This document shows positions 18,412-28,705 of a stretch of 64,000 nucleotides of DNA, in pieces (position 1 is the stretch's first letter; each line of letters starts with the position of its first letter). Where the stretch lies: contig NZ_AOPO01000002.1 in NCBI RefSeq assembly GCF_000336575.1, forward strand, positions 541,367 through 605,366. Direction: 5' to 3'. This stretch comes from Vreelandella titanicae BH1 (GTDB lineage Bacteria; Pseudomonadota; Gammaproteobacteria; Pseudomonadales; Halomonadaceae). A program made the translations under genes and the position numbers. Under the pieces are notes generated by a model. It was not told the origin of the DNA. It made no database searches and saw only the letters and a list, made by a program, of their open reading frames with translations.

Positions 18412-18687
18412 ATGAGTGATTGCTGTGTACGTGCCCTTGTGACCGGTAAGGTGCAGGGGGTCTGGTATCGCCGGGCTACCCAAGAGAAAGCCCTTCAGCA
18501 CGGTATCACCGGCTATGCCAAAAACTTGCCCGATGGCCGGGTTGAAGTGTTGATGTGTGGTCACTCCGACGCAGTCAAGCTGCTAAGCGAATGGCTATGG
18601 CAGGGCTCAGAAGGTGCACAAGTTACCCACGTGGAGCTCGAGGTGCTGGATAACTGCCGCGCCCCGAGCCACTTTGCCACCCAGTAA
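18412..18687 (+). CDS. acyP: Acylphosphatase
   Basis: A 91-residue enzyme hydrolysing acyl phosphates. The active-site Arg (R20, in KVQGVWYRR) and Asn (N38, in YAKNLPDGRVEV) are both in place. One change is W in place of the usual G-F pair in the VQGVGFR loop (GVWYR), which is common in gammaproteobacterial members. A very strong ribosome-binding site, AAGGAGGT, lies just upstream. It is probably co-transcribed with the YihY-family gene. Confidence 0.95.
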   Translation: MSDCCVRALVTGKVQGVWYRRATQEKALQHGITGYAKNLPDGRVEVLMCGHSDAVKLLSEWLWQGSEGAQVTHVELEVLDNCRAPSHFATQ

Positions 18688-18722
18688 AGCCTATTGGGAG
18701 CCTCTGATGAGACGGCAGGTTT

Positions 18723-19664
18723 CTATTGGGCGCCTTTCCATTCAAGGATATTGTTAGCTGTCAGGCTAACAATATTCTGGCGCGCTTCCGGTGTGATCCA
18801 GGCGTTGTGAGGCGTGACGATTAAGTTTAGCGGCTCGCTGAGCGCATCCAGCAGTGGGTGCCCATCTCTGGGTGGTTCAGCGGGCAGCACATCAACGCCT
18901 AATCCACCCAGCTTGCCGCTGCGCAACGCCTCTAACGCTGCCACTTCATCGATAACCCCGCCGCGGGCGCAGTTGACCAGTAGTAGTGAGTTCTTGGCGC
19001 GCGCTAAGCGCTCCCGGTTGATCAAGTGCTTGGTGGCCTCGCTCAACGGGCAGTGCAGGCTGATAACATCGGCATCGGGAAGCAGGTCGTCCAGGGCAGG
19101 CCGCTTATCATTAGCTTCGTTGCCGGGGCGGGCGGCAAAGGTGACCTGCATGCCAAAGGCCTCCGCCAAGCGTGCTACTTCGGTACCTAGCTCGCCTTGC
19201 CCGACCATGACGAGCTGTTTGCCTGCCAGTTGGAGCGTTGGGTAATCCTGCAAGCAGAAGAAAGCGCTACGCTGCCACTCGCCTGCGGCAACATCGCGCT
19301 GATATTGGGGAAGACGATTGGCTAACGCGAGCATGAGCATCAAAGTGTGTTGGGAAACGCTAGCGGTGCCGTAAGCCGCCACGTTTTTAACGTCAATGTC
19401 GTGTTCTTTTGCACTTTCAAGATCGATATTATTGAGGCCTGTCGCCAATACGCATATCAGCCGCAGTTTTGGCAGTTGCTGCAGCGTTTCGGCGTCCAGC
19501 ACGACCTTGTTTACGATCGCTATATCGGCGTTAGCAAGGCGTTCCCGCGCTTGTTGCGTGGTACTCTGCTCAAACACCTCAAGGTTTGAAACCGCCTCCT
19601 TAATGGCGGCCAAATTGATCTCGGGGCCGAGACTTTGCGTATCCAGTATCACCGCATGGGGCAT
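18723..19664 (-). CDS. D-2-hydroxyacid dehydrogenase (glycerate dehydrogenase-like)
   Basis: A 313-residue NAD(P)-dependent 2-hydroxyacid dehydrogenase. The Rossmann motif is GQGELGTEVA, the catalytic Arg is in NCARGGVIDE, and the catalytic His is in TPHNAWIT. The layout is nearest to HprA-type hydroxypyruvate reductases. The true start was set at MPHAVILD (19664) since GGAGAG is correctly placed for it; an upstream in-frame codon at 19748 would add 28 residues with no family match. The gene is divergent from fmdB over a 280-base gap. The substrate (hydroxypyruvate, glyoxylate or another 2-oxo acid) is not fixed by sequence. Confidence 0.88.
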   Translation of the reverse strand: MPHAVILDTQSLGPEINLAAIKEAVSNLEVFEQSTTQQARERLANADIAIVNKVVLDAETLQQLPKLRLICVLATGLNNIDLESAKEHDIDVKNVAAYGTASVSQHTLMLMLALANRLPQYQRDVAAGEWQRSAFFCLQDYPTLQLAGKQLVMVGQGELGTEVARLAEAFGMQVTFAARPGNEANDKRPALDDLLPDADVISLHCPLSEATKHLINRERLARAKNSLLLVNCARGGVIDEVAALEALRSGKLGGLGVDVLPAEPPRDGHPLLDALSEPLNLIVTPHNAWITPEARQNIVSLTANNILEWKGAQ

Positions 19665-19858
19665 TTTCTTCTCTCCATTAACCGCAGGGGTCTGTATAAC
19701 CTTGCTCGTCAGGGGGCACAAAAGGGTATAATGGCGGCGCTTTATCAACCGCAGCCTTGGAATTTAACCCGACAGGCCACATATTGCAGCCTGGCAGCGT
19801 TTGTGTTCGCCATTGTTCTTTCTTTTCAGAACGAGTCTTTTAGATAGAACTGGATTTG

Positions 19859-19925
19859 TCAGAGCTGTTTCCGTAGAGCTGAGTCGTTAGAATCAGTTCT
19901 GTCAGAACTAAGCTTGTCAGGGTTG
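19859..19925 (+). repeat. Degenerate TGTCAG repeats in the leader of fmdB
   Basis: Three units TGTCAGAGCT (19859), TGTCAGAACT (19901) and TGTCAGGTTG (19916) occur in 67 bases. The middle one is part of an inverted repeat AGTTCT-GTC-AGAACT (19896-19910). They lie in the 280-base region between the divergent dehydrogenase and fmdB-aspS genes. A TATAAT at 19727-19732 points in the fmdB direction. The repeats may be regulatory or may be chance. Confidence 0.35.
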
Positions 19926-19946
19926 AGCTTATTAGGAGTCATTAAG

Positions 19947-20246
19947 ATGCCCATCTATGAATATGAGTGCAAGGCCTGCGGCCATCGTATGGAAAAATTG
20001 CAGAAGATTAGCGCCGATCCTCTCAAGGATTGCCCTGCATGCCAAAGTGATGGCTTGGAACGGCTTGTATCGGCAGCGGGATTCCGTTTGGCCGGCGGCG
20101 GTTGGTACGAAACTGATTTCAAAACGGGTAGCAAAAAGAACCTGGCCGCTGATGGCAAAACTGCCTCTGCAGATGCCGGTAAATCAAGCGATTCCAGCGC
20201 TACCGCTAAGAGCGTTACTCCCAAAGACAAGGGCGCCGCGGCATAG
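19947..20246 (+). CDS. FmdB family zinc-ribbon protein
   Basis: A 99-residue protein with the PIYEYEC start typical of the FmdB family. Four cysteines in two CxxC pairs (C8/C11 and C29/C32) would form a zinc ribbon. The C-terminal third is a low-complexity K/A/S-rich tail. The family is often found next to aspS in proteobacteria, as here, but its function is unknown. TTAGGAG sits at the right distance from the chosen ATG; an upstream in-frame start would add residues that do not match the family. Confidence 0.88.
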   Translation: MPIYEYECKACGHRMEKLQKISADPLKDCPACQSDGLERLVSAAGFRLAGGGWYETDFKTGSKKNLAADGKTASADAGKSSDSSATAKSVTPKDKGAAA

Positions 20247-20311
20247 CCGCGGCAGTCAGGGTCGGGACGCCCGCGACACACTCATTGCCACGTAACAGAA
20301 CAGGATTTGAC

Positions 20312-22093
20312 ATGCGCAGCCATTATTGCGGCCAGCTAAACGAAACTTTGGTGGATCAAACGGTTACGGTATGCGGATGGGTTCATCGCCGCCGTGACCA
20401 CGGTGGGGTAATTTTCCTCGATATGCGCGATCGCGACGGCATCGCACAGTTCGTGGTCGACCCTGATACCGCCGAGGCATTCGCTAATGCCGACCGTGCC
20501 CGCAGTGAATTTGTCCTGCGTATCACTGGCCGCGTTCGGCTGCGCCCAGAAGGCACCCAAAACGCCAACATGCCGACGGGTATGATTGAAGTGTTGGCAA
20601 AAGACGTTGAAGTGCTCAATACCGCCGTTACTCCGCCATTCCAGCTGGATGAGCATGGCAAGGTCGGCGAAGAAGTGCGCTTAAAGCATCGCTATATCGA
20701 TCTGCGTCGCCCGGATATGATCGAGAAGCTGCGTCTGCGCTCGCGTATTTCTCATAACGTGCGCGCGTACCTCGAAAACCAAGGCTTCCTGGATATCGAA
20801 ACGCCGGTACTCACCCGCGCTACGCCAGAGGGTGCTCGTGATTACCTGGTGCCTAGCCGTACCCACGCGGGTAGTTTCTTTGCACTGCCTCAGTCGCCGC
20901 AACTGTTTAAGCAGCTGTTGATGGTGGCGGGTTTTGACCGCTACTACCAAATTGCCAAGTGCTTCCGCGATGAAGACCTGCGCGCCGACCGTCAGCCTGA
21001 GTTCACCCAGATTGATATCGAGGCGTCGTTTGTGGAAGAGAACGACATCATGGGCATTACCGAAGCCATGATTCGTCAGCTTTTCCAGGACGTGCTAAAA
21101 GCCGAACTCCCTGAGTTCCCGCGCATGACCTGGCAGGAAGCGATGGACCGCTTCGGTTCCGATAAGCCGGATCTGCGTATCCCGCTGGAACTGACCGATG
21201 TCGACGACCTGATGCAGCAAGTCGATTTCAAAGTCTTCTCTGGCCCCGCCAGCGCGGATGATGGCCGCGTAGCGGCGCTGAAAGTACCCGGTGGCGCCAA
21301 GCTATCGCGCAAAGAGATCGACGAATATACCAAGTTTGTCGGCATCTACGGCGCCAAAGGTTTGGCGTGGATCAAGGTCAACGAGCGCGCCAAAGGGCTT
21401 GAAGGTCTGCAGTCTCCGATCGTCAAGTTTATGGAAAACATCGTTGAAGAGCTGCTCGACCGCGTGGGCGCAGAAGATGGTGACATCATCTTCTTCGGTG
21501 CCGATAAAGCGCGAATCGTTAACGAAGCCATTGGCGCGCTGCGCGTCAAGCTCGGTGCTGACCTGGAACTCTATACTCAAGAGTGGGCGCCACTGTGGGT
21601 AGTCGACTTCCCAATGTTTGAAGCCGACGACAACGGCCGCCTTAGCCCACTGCACCACCCCTTTACCGCGCCTTCCTGCACACCGGAAGAGCTCAAGGCC
21701 GATCCTGCCAACGCGCTTTCACGCGCTTACGATATGGTGCTCAACGGTACCGAATTGGGCGGCGGCTCTATTCGTATCCACGATCAGACCATGCAGAGCA
21801 CGGTGTTTGAGATTCTAGGCATTGGTGAAGAAGAAGCCCAAGAGAAATTTGGCTTCCTGCTGGATGCACTGCAGTACGGTGCGCCGCCTCATGGTGGCTT
21901 AGCCTTTGGCTTGGATCGCTTGGTCATGCTGATGGTTGGTGCCAAGACTATTCGTGAAGTCATCGCCTTCCCGAAAACCCAAAGCGCTGCCTGTTTGATG
22001 ACCAATGCACCGGGCGAAGTCAGCCCCGAGCAGTTGAAAGATTTGAACATCCGCCTACGTCAGAAAGTCAAAGCGGAACCCGCCGCCGAATAA
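20312..22093 (+). CDS. aspS: Aspartyl-tRNA synthetase
   Basis: A 593-residue class II synthetase of bacterial type charging tRNA-Asp. In order: N-terminal OB-fold anticodon-binding domain (about 1-110, [19 protein letters not shown]), catalytic core with motif 2 ([18 protein letters not shown]), the bacteria-specific GAD insertion (about 285-420), and motif 3 ([12 protein letters not shown]). The start at MRSHYCGQ is typical of the family and follows an AGGA; an upstream in-frame start at 20285 adds nine residues and is less likely. A terminator follows. Confidence 0.97.
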   Translation: MRSHYCGQLNETLVDQTVTVCGWVHRRRDHGGVIFLDMRDRDGIAQFVVDPDTAEAFANADRARSEFVLRITGRVRLRPEGTQNANMPTGMIEVLAKDVEVLNTAVTPPFQLDEHGKVGEEVRLKHRYIDLRRPDMIEKLRLRSRISHNVRAYLENQGFLDIETPVLTRATPEGARDYLVPSRTHAGSFFALPQSPQLFKQLLMVAGFDRYYQIAKCFRDEDLRADRQPEFTQIDIEASFVEENDIMGITEAMIRQLFQDVLKAELPEFPRMTWQEAMDRFGSDKPDLRIPLELTDVDDLMQQVDFKVFSGPASADDGRVAALKVPGGAKLSRKEIDEYTKFVGIYGAKGLAWIKVNERAKGLEGLQSPIVKFMENIVEELLDRVGAEDGDIIFFGADKARIVNEAIGALRVKLGADLELYTQEWAPLWVVDFPMFEADDNGRLSPLHHPFTAPSCTPEELKADPANALSRAYDMVLNGTELGGGSIRIHDQTMQSTVFEILGIGEEEAQEKFGFLLDALQYGAPPHGGLAFGLDRLVMLMVGAKTIREVIAFPKTQSAACLMTNAPGEVSPEQLKDLNIRLRQKVKAEPAAE

Positions 22094-22113
22094 ATCGGTT
22101 TGGATGGCTGCTC

Positions 22114-22142
22114 AACACCGACGCCACGGCGTCGGTGTTTTT
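22114..22142 (+). terminator. Terminator after aspS
   Basis: AACACCGACGC and GCGTCGGTGTT form a perfect stem around a four-base loop and are followed by TTTT. It lies in the short aspS-ruvC gap, so ruvC must have its own promoter or depend on read-through. Confidence 0.85.
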
Positions 22143-22172
22143 GTATGTTCTAGTCACACGAGTATCGACGCC

Positions 22173-22736
22173 ATGGAAGAGCAAAAGCCCGTCGTACCCA
22201 TTCGCATTTTGGGCATAGACCCTGGCTCCCGGGTAACCGGTTACGGGGTGATCGACATTATTGGCGTTAAACCCTGCTACGTAGCGAGTGGCTGTATCCG
22301 CACGGCAGAAGGGGCCTTGGAGCAGCGCTTGGCGCAAATTTACGCCGGTCTTAGCGAAGTCGTCGGCCTGCATCGACCCTCCCAGGTGGCCATTGAGCGG
22401 GTATTTATGGCCAAAAATCCCGATTCAGCGCTGAAGCTTGGCCAGGCTCGGGGGGCGGCAATGGTGTGTATGGCCAATCATGGCTTGAGCCTTGCCGAGT
22501 ACGCCGCGCGGCAGATCAAGCAGGCGGTGACCGGCCAGGGCGGCGCGGACAAAGAGCAGGTGCAGCATATGGTGACCGCCATTCTGCAGCTCTCCGCTAC
22601 TCCCCAGGCCGATGCCGCCGACGCGTTAGCCATTGCGTTAACCCATGCTTATAACGGCTCTGTGTTTAGCAGCCATGGCTTGCCCGCTGCGCCATCTCGG
22701 GGCCGCCGTCGCTCAACTGGACGCTGGCGGCTTTAA
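22173..22736 (+). CDS. ruvC: Crossover junction endodeoxyribonuclease RuvC
   Basis: A 187-residue Holliday-junction resolvase. The acidic active-site segments are present: [12 protein letters not shown] (D16), [14 protein letters not shown], and [15 protein letters not shown] near the C-terminus. A longer in-frame start at 22104 lies inside the aspS terminator hairpin, so the ATG at 22173 was chosen; it gives a normal N-terminus but only a weak ribosome-binding site. It works with RuvAB, encoded next. Confidence 0.95.
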   Translation: MEEQKPVVPIRILGIDPGSRVTGYGVIDIIGVKPCYVASGCIRTAEGALEQRLAQIYAGLSEVVGLHRPSQVAIERVFMAKNPDSALKLGQARGAAMVCMANHGLSLAEYAARQIKQAVTGQGGADKEQVQHMVTAILQLSATPQADAADALAIALTHAYNGSVFSSHGLPAAPSRGRRRSTGRWRL

Positions 22737-22841
22737 TTCCCGCTGTACCGCTGGCTGAACTACTGGTCACCTGTACAGAGTCGCTTTATAGTAATCACCT
22801 GTTTTTCACTCTATTTTTTTCATTCCGGTGCGAGCGTATTT

Positions 22842-23450
22842 ATGATTGGACGTCTGAGTGGTCAGCTAGTGGCAAAGCAACCTCCCTGGATTGTGATCGA
22901 CGTTCATGGCGTAGGTTACGAACTAGAAACCTCAATGAATACGCTGGTCGCACTTCCTGCGATTAACGAGAGCGTCTCATTATTCACCCATTTAACCATT
23001 CGTGATGATGCCCACTTACTCTATGGCTTCGGTCGTGAGCATGAACGTGCTCTGTTCCGCGCCTTGATCAAGGTCAATGGCGTAGGGCCCAAGCTTGCAC
23101 TCGCCATCCTGTCGGGTATGGACGAAGACGCCTTTATGCGCTGCGTCCGTGATGACGACAGCAAAGCGCTGACAACCCTGCCAGGAGTGGGTAAGAAAAC
23201 CGCAGAGCGGCTGATTATTGAAATGCGCGACCGTTTTCCCGAGTGGGAAGATGGCAGCGACGCGCTACTGCCCCTTGAAGCCACCAATGGCCGTGCTTCT
23301 ACCCGCGATAGTCTTGCCGATGCGGAAGCCGCGTTAGTTAGCTTGGGGTATAAACTGACTGAGGCGTCGAAAATGCTCGCCGATATTGACCCCAATCAGT
23401 CTACCGAAGCGCTGATTAAAGCCGCGCTCACCCAGCGCATGGGTGGCTAA
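22842..23450 (+). CDS. ruvA: Holliday junction branch migration protein RuvA
   Basis: A 202-residue DNA-binding subunit of the RuvAB branch-migration machine. It has the N-terminal OB fold beginning MIGRLSG, two helix-hairpin-helix motifs (VNGVGPKLALAILSG and LPGVGKKTAERLIIEM), and the flexible C-terminal domain III that binds RuvB. There is a 105-base gap after ruvC with an AT-rich stretch that could hold a promoter. Confidence 0.97.
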   Translation: MIGRLSGQLVAKQPPWIVIDVHGVGYELETSMNTLVALPAINESVSLFTHLTIRDDAHLLYGFGREHERALFRALIKVNGVGPKLALAILSGMDEDAFMRCVRDDDSKALTTLPGVGKKTAERLIIEMRDRFPEWEDGSDALLPLEATNGRASTRDSLADAEAALVSLGYKLTEASKMLADIDPNQSTEALIKAALTQRMGG

Positions 23451-23536
23451 GCAGGCAGCGGTGTGAGTACGAAATTGTGGGTAGTGGATAGACCTTTGTG
23501 AATAGACCTTTTGAATCGCCATAAAGAAGAGCACCT

Positions 23537-24574
23537 ATGTTAGAACACGATCGGCTGATCGCCGCTGAGCCTGAACAGGGGGAGGGGCGCATTGATTACG
23601 CGATTCGCCCCAAGCGGCTGGATGACTATATTGGCCAGCCGCGTGTGCGTGAACAACTGGAAATCTTTATCGGCGCCGCGCGGCTGCGTGAAGAGAGCCT
23701 GGATCACACTCTGGTATTTGGCCCCCCAGGGTTAGGTAAAACGACCCTTGCGCATATTATTGCCACCGAGATGGGCGTCGGTATGAAGTCGACTTCCGGG
23801 CCGGTACTCGAGCGGGCAGGCGATCTAGCCGCCATGCTGACTAATTTAGAGCCTGGCGACGTACTCTTTATCGATGAAATTCATCGCCTGTCACCGGTGG
23901 TCGAAGAAGTGCTCTACCCGGCCATGGAAGATTTTCAGCTCGATATTATGATTGGCGAAGGGCCTGCGGCACGTTCGATTAAACTGGATCTTCCCCGCTT
24001 CACCCTGGTGGGCGCCACGACCCGGGCAGGATTATTGACCTCCCCGCTGCGTGACCGATTTGGTATCGTGCAGCGGCTTGAGTTTTATAACCTGGAAGAG
24101 CTAACAGAAATTGTCTCGCGTTCAGCGCGCTTGTTAGGCGTTGAAACCAGCCATGATGGCGCCATTGAAGTGGCCAGGCGTTCAAGGGGCACGCCGCGAA
24201 TTGCCAACCGACTGCTACGCCGGGTGCGGGATTACGCCGAAATGAAAGGTAACGGCGTCGTCGATGTCGCCATGGCTGATGCGGCTCTCAATATGCTTAA
24301 TGTGGATCACCACGGCTTGGATCATATGGATCGGCGGCTACTGCTGGCCATGATCGATAAATTTGACGGTGGGCCGGTGGGTATTGACTCACTCGCCGCG
24401 GCGATCAGTGAAGAACGTGACACGATCGAAGACGTTATTGAGCCCTATCTTATTCAGCAGGGCTTGATGATGCGCACTCCCCGCGGCCGGGTGGCCACCC
24501 GCCAGGCGTGGCTGCACTTTGAGCGCGTGCCCCACGCACAGGCAACCGATATGGAAGGAGAGCGCCGTCCGTGA
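23537..24574 (+). CDS. ruvB: Holliday junction branch migration helicase RuvB
   Basis: A 345-residue AAA+ motor. Walker A is GPPGLGKT at 62-69 and Walker B is LFIDEIHRL. The sensor region [16 protein letters not shown] and the C-terminal winged-helix domain ([15 protein letters not shown]) are intact. It overlaps ybgC by four bases (GTGA), tying recombination genes to the Tol-Pal operon. Confidence 0.98.
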   Translation: MLEHDRLIAAEPEQGEGRIDYAIRPKRLDDYIGQPRVREQLEIFIGAARLREESLDHTLVFGPPGLGKTTLAHIIATEMGVGMKSTSGPVLERAGDLAAMLTNLEPGDVLFIDEIHRLSPVVEEVLYPAMEDFQLDIMIGEGPAARSIKLDLPRFTLVGATTRAGLLTSPLRDRFGIVQRLEFYNLEELTEIVSRSARLLGVETSHDGAIEVARRSRGTPRIANRLLRRVRDYAEMKGNGVVDVAMADAALNMLNVDHHGLDHMDRRLLLAMIDKFDGGPVGIDSLAAAISEERDTIEDVIEPYLIQQGLMMRTPRGRVATRQAWLHFERVPHAQATDMEGERRP

Positions 24575-24984
24575 GTAGCTGCACAAGAGAAGGTTATCGA
24601 CTGCCGCTGCGCGTTTATATGGAAGATACTGACGCAGGCGGCATTGTCTACTACGTTAACTACTTGAAGTTTATGGAGCGTGCGCGTAGTGAATGGCTCC
24701 GCCAGTTGGGCCTGAATCAGCAAACGCTGCTAGACGAAGGTACACAGCTAGTGGTATACCGCTTGGCCTGTCACTACGCGAAACCGGCTTACTTGGATGA
24801 CGCGTTGGAAATTAGTGCTCACGTTACCAACGTTGGGCGCTGTCGGATGACATTTGAACAGCAGGTTTGGCGTAATGAGGAACTCCTATGCTCTGCCACA
24901 GTCGAGATAGCCTGCTTGAGCACCGAACGTTTACGGCCAAAAGCATGGCCAGCATCGCTTAAAGTTTTGACCCAGGCCTCTTAA
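24571..24984 (+). CDS. ybgC: Tol-Pal system acyl-CoA thioesterase YbgC
   Basis: A 137-residue hotdog-fold thioesterase. The YbgC active-site motif [12 protein letters not shown] ([14 protein letters not shown]) is complete. It starts with GTG in a GTGA overlap with the ruvB stop, so it is translationally coupled. YbgC hydrolyses acyl-CoA or acyl-ACP thioesters in the cytoplasm; its link with Tol-Pal is conserved but not well explained. Confidence 0.94.
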   Translation: MSSCTREGYRLPLRVYMEDTDAGGIVYYVNYLKFMERARSEWLRQLGLNQQTLLDEGTQLVVYRLACHYAKPAYLDDALEISAHVTNVGRCRMTFEQQVWRNEELLCSATVEIACLSTERLRPKAWPASLKVLTQAS

Positions 24985-25042
24985 CCAAGAGGTCACTCAC
25001 TGCGTCGGCAATCCCGACCCTAATAGATTGATGAGGGCACCT

Positions 25043-25738
25043 GTGAACGATAACACCATGTCCATTCCCCATTTGATAATGAATGCCAGTACTGTAGTGC
25101 AACTGGTAATGCTGCTGCTACTGGTGGGGTCGATCCTCTCTTGGGTAGTGATTTTTCAGCGCAGTATTGCGCTGGGCCGCGCCAAGAAAGAGTACAACCA
25201 ATTTGAGGAGTCTTTTTGGTCAGGTGTCGACTTAAACGAACTCTATCGTGAGATTCCTGCCGATGACCCGCGCCACGGCGCCGAGCATATTTTTCAAGCT
25301 GGTTTTCGTGAATTTAACCGTTTGATGCCTAAAACCCGTGACCCGGATACCGTGCTGGAAGGCGTTCAGCGTAGCATGCGCGTAGCGTGGTCTCGGGAAG
25401 AGGATCGCTTAACCCAGCATTTAGTGTTTCTTGCCACGGTAGCCTCAGCTAGCCCCTATATCGGCTTGTTCGGCACTGTATGGGGCATCATGGGGTCGTT
25501 TCAGGCACTATCACTGACTCAGCAAGCGACCCTTGCTACGGTGGCTCCCTGGATTGCTGAAGCGCTCATTGCCACAGCCATGGGTCTATTTGCGGCGATT
25601 CCAGCGGTGATTTTCTATAACCGCCTATCCAACTCGTCTTCTCGCCTGCTGGGCAAATATGAAGACTTTGCCGAAGAGTTTCACGCTATCCTGCACCGCA
25701 ATTTGCAAGGTCGTGACGGCAAACCGAGCGCCAGCTAA
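25043..25738 (+). CDS. tolQ: Tol-Pal system protein TolQ
   Basis: A 231-residue proton-channel subunit of the Tol motor, homologous to ExbB and MotA. Three membrane helices are visible: about 17-38 (VVQLVMLLLLVGSILSWVV), about 135-160 and about 170-195. GTG at 25043 was chosen because GAGGG ends five bases upstream; this gives a length matching E. coli TolQ. An ATG at 25058 and codons further upstream are alternatives. With TolR it uses the proton gradient to drive TolA. Confidence 0.94.
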   Translation: MNDNTMSIPHLIMNASTVVQLVMLLLLVGSILSWVVIFQRSIALGRAKKEYNQFEESFWSGVDLNELYREIPADDPRHGAEHIFQAGFREFNRLMPKTRDPDTVLEGVQRSMRVAWSREEDRLTQHLVFLATVASASPYIGLFGTVWGIMGSFQALSLTQQATLATVAPWIAEALIATAMGLFAAIPAVIFYNRLSNSSSRLLGKYEDFAEEFHAILHRNLQGRDGKPSAS

Positions 25739-25749
25739 GGGAGAGAGCC

Positions 25750-26187
25750 ATGCAAGGACCATTCAATCGTAGCGGCAAAAGCAAGCCAATGGCGGAGATT
25801 AACGTCGTCCCTTTCATTGACATCATGCTGGTACTGCTGGTGGTCTTTATGATCACCGCGCCCATGTTGACCCAGGGCGTACAAGTTGAGTTGCCGCAAG
25901 TCACCTCTCAGCCCATTGATATCCAGGAGGATAATGATCCGATCATTATCTCGGTTGATAGCGACGGTGGGTACTTCATCACGCTTGGGGAAGACTCCAC
26001 GTCGGTGTCGCTGGATGAGATGTCCTCACGAGTGACAACGATTATAGAGCGTCGCCCAGGCACACCGGTAATGGTACGCGGCGACCGTAATGTGGCCTAC
26101 GGTCAGATTGTCGTCTTGATGAGCACTCTGCAAGGCGCTGGCGTGGCTAATGTGGGGCTGCTATCTGAGCCGTCAAAAGATGGGTAA
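25750..26187 (+). CDS. tolR: Tol-Pal system protein TolR
   Basis: A 145-residue ExbD-like protein with one N-terminal membrane helix (about 20-42). It carries the conserved Asp of the proton path in INVVPFIDIMLVLLVVFM, followed by a periplasmic domain with the PVMVRGDRNVAYG motif. It forms the stator/motor with TolQ. GGGAGAG precedes the start. Its stop is close to the tolA start. Confidence 0.95.
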   Translation: MQGPFNRSGKSKPMAEINVVPFIDIMLVLLVVFMITAPMLTQGVQVELPQVTSQPIDIQEDNDPIIISVDSDGGYFITLGEDSTSVSLDEMSSRVTTIIERRPGTPVMVRGDRNVAYGQIVVLMSTLQGAGVANVGLLSEPSKDG

Positions 26188-26203
26188 GGGCAAGGCGCAG
26201 CAC

Positions 26204-27373
26204 ATGGCACTGAAATCCCCGCGCGATCCTCAAGACGTCGGCTATAAGTGGCCGACTGTTCTGGCGATAGGTGTGCACGTAGCGATTGTAGCGTTTAGCT
26301 TGATCAGCCTGCCTAATCGAGACGCAGAACCTGACAGCTCCTCGATCGTACAGGCAACGCTGGTAAGCACCGAAACCTTTACCGACCAGGCGCAGCAAGC
26401 AACGGAAGAACAGGCGGCGATGAATGCGCCTGCTGAAGCCCCCACCGAGCCTGATGCACCGGAAGAGCCTTCAGCTAGTGAACAGCAGGCCGCAGCCGAG
26501 CAGCAAGCCGCAGAAGAAGCCGCCCAACAGGCGGCGGAAGCCGAGGCGCAGGCGCTAGAAGAAGCACGTGCGGCTGCGGAAGCTGAGGCCCAACGTAGAG
26601 CTGAAGAAGCGGCTGAGCAGGCCGAACAGCAGGCTGCTGAAGCGGCTGAACGTGAAGCCGAAGCGGAAGCTGCCGCAAAGCGCCAGCGTGAAGTGGAAGA
26701 GGCACAACGCCAGCAGGAAGCCGCCGAGCAGCAGCAACGCGAAGAGGCAGAAGCAGAACGCCAGCGCGAAGCCGAAGAACAGCAGCGCCGTGAAGCGGAA
26801 GAAGCCGAGCGTCAGCGCGAAGCTGAAGAGCAGCAGCGCCGTGAAGCGGAGGAGGCTGAACGCCAACGCGAAGCTGAAGAACAGCGATTGCGTGAGCAAG
26901 AGGAGGCTCAGCGAGAGCGAGAGGCCGAAGCACAGCGTCAGCGTGAAGCCGAAGAGCAGCAGCGTCGTGAAGCAGAAGCTGAGCGCCAACGCCAAGCCGC
27001 AGAAGCTGCCGAGGCGGCTATGCAGCGCCAACTGGACGGTGAGGCCGAAGCAGCTGCCAATGCCCAGCAGGCTGAGCAGGCTGCAAATAATTTCAGCAAC
27101 ATAATGAAACGAGCTATTGAACAAGCCTGGATAATTCCTGGTGGATCAAGTGATAGTATGCGGGCTTCTGTCAATGTGCGTCTGGGGCCTTCGGGGGAGG
27201 TATTATTAGTAAACGTAACATCATCGAGTGGCGATAGTGCCTTTGATCAATCCATTATTCAGGCGGTTGAGCAAGCGGCACCGTTTTCTGAGCTACTACA
27301 ATTATCAGAAGATCAACAGCGTGAAATCCGACGCAATATCACTTTGAACTTTTCCCCAGGGGGAGTCCGTTGA
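26204..27373 (+). CDS. tolA: Cell envelope integrity protein TolA
   Basis: A 389-residue protein linking the inner-membrane motor to Pal at the outer membrane. It has a short cytoplasmic N-terminus, one membrane helix (about 15-36), a very long alanine/glutamate/glutamine/arginine-rich helical domain (about 60-295) and a C-terminal domain III (about 300-389, beginning [15 protein letters not shown]). ATG at 26204 was preferred because AAGG at 26192-26195 is eight bases upstream; ATG at 26180 overlaps tolR. The helical domain contains tandem repeats described separately. The last bases overlap the tolB start (TGATG). Confidence 0.93.
   Translation: MALKSPRDPQDVGYKWPTVLAIGVHVAIVAFSLISLPNRDAEPDSSSIVQATLVSTETFTDQAQQATEEQAAMNAPAEAPTEPDAPEEPSASEQQAAAEQQAAEEAAQQAAEAEAQALEEARAAAEAEAQRRAEEAAEQAEQQAAEAAEREAEAEAAAKRQREVEEAQRQQEAAEQQQREEAEAERQREAEEQQRREAEEAERQREAEEQQRREAEEAERQREAEEQRLREQEEAQREREAEAQRQREAEEQQRREAEAERQRQAAEAAEAAMQRQLDGEAEAAANAQQAEQAANNFSNIMKRAIEQAWIIPGGSSDSMRASVNVRLGPSGEVLLVNVTSSSGDSAFDQSIIQAVEQAAPFSELLQLSEDQQREIRRNITLNFSPGGVR
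26756..26890 (+). repeat. 51-bp tandem repeat within tolA
   Basis: A 17-residue unit of the form [17 protein letters not shown] begins at 26756, 26807 and 26858, exactly 51 bases apart; the third copy is partial. The copies differ mainly at silent positions. Such repeats can change the length of the TolA helix by recombination or slippage. Confidence 0.85.
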
Positions 27374-28665
27374 TGCAAACTCAAGTGTTAAAGAAATTTT
27401 GGTTATTGTGCTTGCTGTTCACTTTTAGCAGTGTGGCAAGTGCTAACTTAACCATTGAGATCACGCGGGGCAGCGATCAAGCGCTGCCGATTGGTGTCGT
27501 GCCGTTTGCCGGTTCAGACGGCCTGCCCGAAGATGTAGCACAGATTGTTCAAGATGACCTTGAACGCAGTGGCTATTTTGCCCCCTTGGCGCGCAGCGCT
27601 ATGTTTGAGCAGCCTAGCCAATCTGACGATGTGCAGTTCGGTACCTGGCGTTCGCTGGACGTGCGCTATCTGGTCGTCGGCCAGGCAGAACAAACTGACG
27701 GTGGCTTTGAACTACAGTTTGAACTGATGGATATCAGTGGTCAGCGTCGAATGATCGGTGAAACCGTGACAGTGAGGGGTAATGACCTGCGCGGTGCAGC
27801 ACACTATATCAGCGATCAAATTTTTGAAGAGATTACTGATATCCGCGGCGCGTTCTCCACCAAAATTGCTTATGTCACGGCCCAAGGTATCGGTGACGAT
27901 ATGCAGTTTGGTCTGTACGTTGCAGACGCCGATGGCCGCCGTAGTGAGCAGGTATTGACCTCTGATGAACCGATCATGTCACCGGCGTGGTCGCCCGACG
28001 GCACCAAGCTCGCCTATGTCTCCTTTGAGACTGAGCGTCCGGCGATCTATATCCAGGATGTGGCGACGGGCCAGCGCGTGCAGGCGACCTCCTTCGATGG
28101 CATTAACGGCGCGCCAGCATGGTCACCGGATGGGCGGCGTATCGCCATGTCACTGTCTAAAGATGGCCAGCCTGAAATTTACATTATGGATGTTGCCAAC
28201 CGTTCAGTAGAACGTATTACCAATAACAACAGTATTGATACGGAGCCCGCTTGGGCGCCGGATGGACGCAGCCTGTTGTTTACCTCTGATCGTAGCGGCG
28301 GCCCCCAGCTCTATCAATATACACTAGGTGGCGGAGAGGCCCAGCGCCTGACATTTACCGGTAATTATAATGCGCGTGGCCGCTTCTCGCCGGATGGCGA
28401 GCAAATATTCTTGATCCATCGCTCTAGCCGTGGTTATCAAGTAGCAAGGCAAGACCTAAGCGGTGACCGCTTAGTGGTATTGAGTGAATCAACAAGAGAT
28501 GAATCTCCTAGTGTTGCGCCGAACGGGACCATGGTAATCTTCGCTACCCAGCAGGGTAACAGTGGGGTACTAAGTGCTGTTTCTGCCGATGGTCGCTCTT
28601 CATTCAGGCTGCCGTCAGCACAAGGCGATGTTCGTGATCCAGCTTGGTCACCCTTCTTAAATTGA
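27373..28665 (+). CDS. tolB: Tol-Pal system beta-propeller protein TolB
   Basis: A 430-residue periplasmic protein. It has a Sec signal peptide (hydrophobic [11 protein letters not shown], cleavage near ASA-N), an N-terminal alpha/beta domain and a six-bladed propeller with repeated SPDG motifs (for example [14 protein letters not shown] and [12 protein letters not shown]). It binds Pal and is dislodged by TolA. The ATG overlaps the tolA stop by one base, so translation is coupled. Confidence 0.96.
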   Translation: MQTQVLKKFWLLCLLFTFSSVASANLTIEITRGSDQALPIGVVPFAGSDGLPEDVAQIVQDDLERSGYFAPLARSAMFEQPSQSDDVQFGTWRSLDVRYLVVGQAEQTDGGFELQFELMDISGQRRMIGETVTVRGNDLRGAAHYISDQIFEEITDIRGAFSTKIAYVTAQGIGDDMQFGLYVADADGRRSEQVLTSDEPIMSPAWSPDGTKLAYVSFETERPAIYIQDVATGQRVQATSFDGINGAPAWSPDGRRIAMSLSKDGQPEIYIMDVANRSVERITNNNSIDTEPAWAPDGRSLLFTSDRSGGPQLYQYTLGGGEAQRLTFTGNYNARGRFSPDGEQIFLIHRSSRGYQVARQDLSGDRLVVLSESTRDESPSVAPNGTMVIFATQQGNSGVLSAVSADGRSSFRLPSAQGDVRDPAWSPFLN

Positions 28666-28705
28666 TTAACATCAAAATTTCAGTTTTCAGGCAAGGAGTC
28701 TGATT

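Noticed and set aside
20233..20253. GC-rich palindrome at the fmdB stop as a terminator
   Set aside because: The CCGCGGC-ATA-GCCGCGG hairpin has no T-run and only a three-base loop, and aspS follows closely, so termination there is unlikely.
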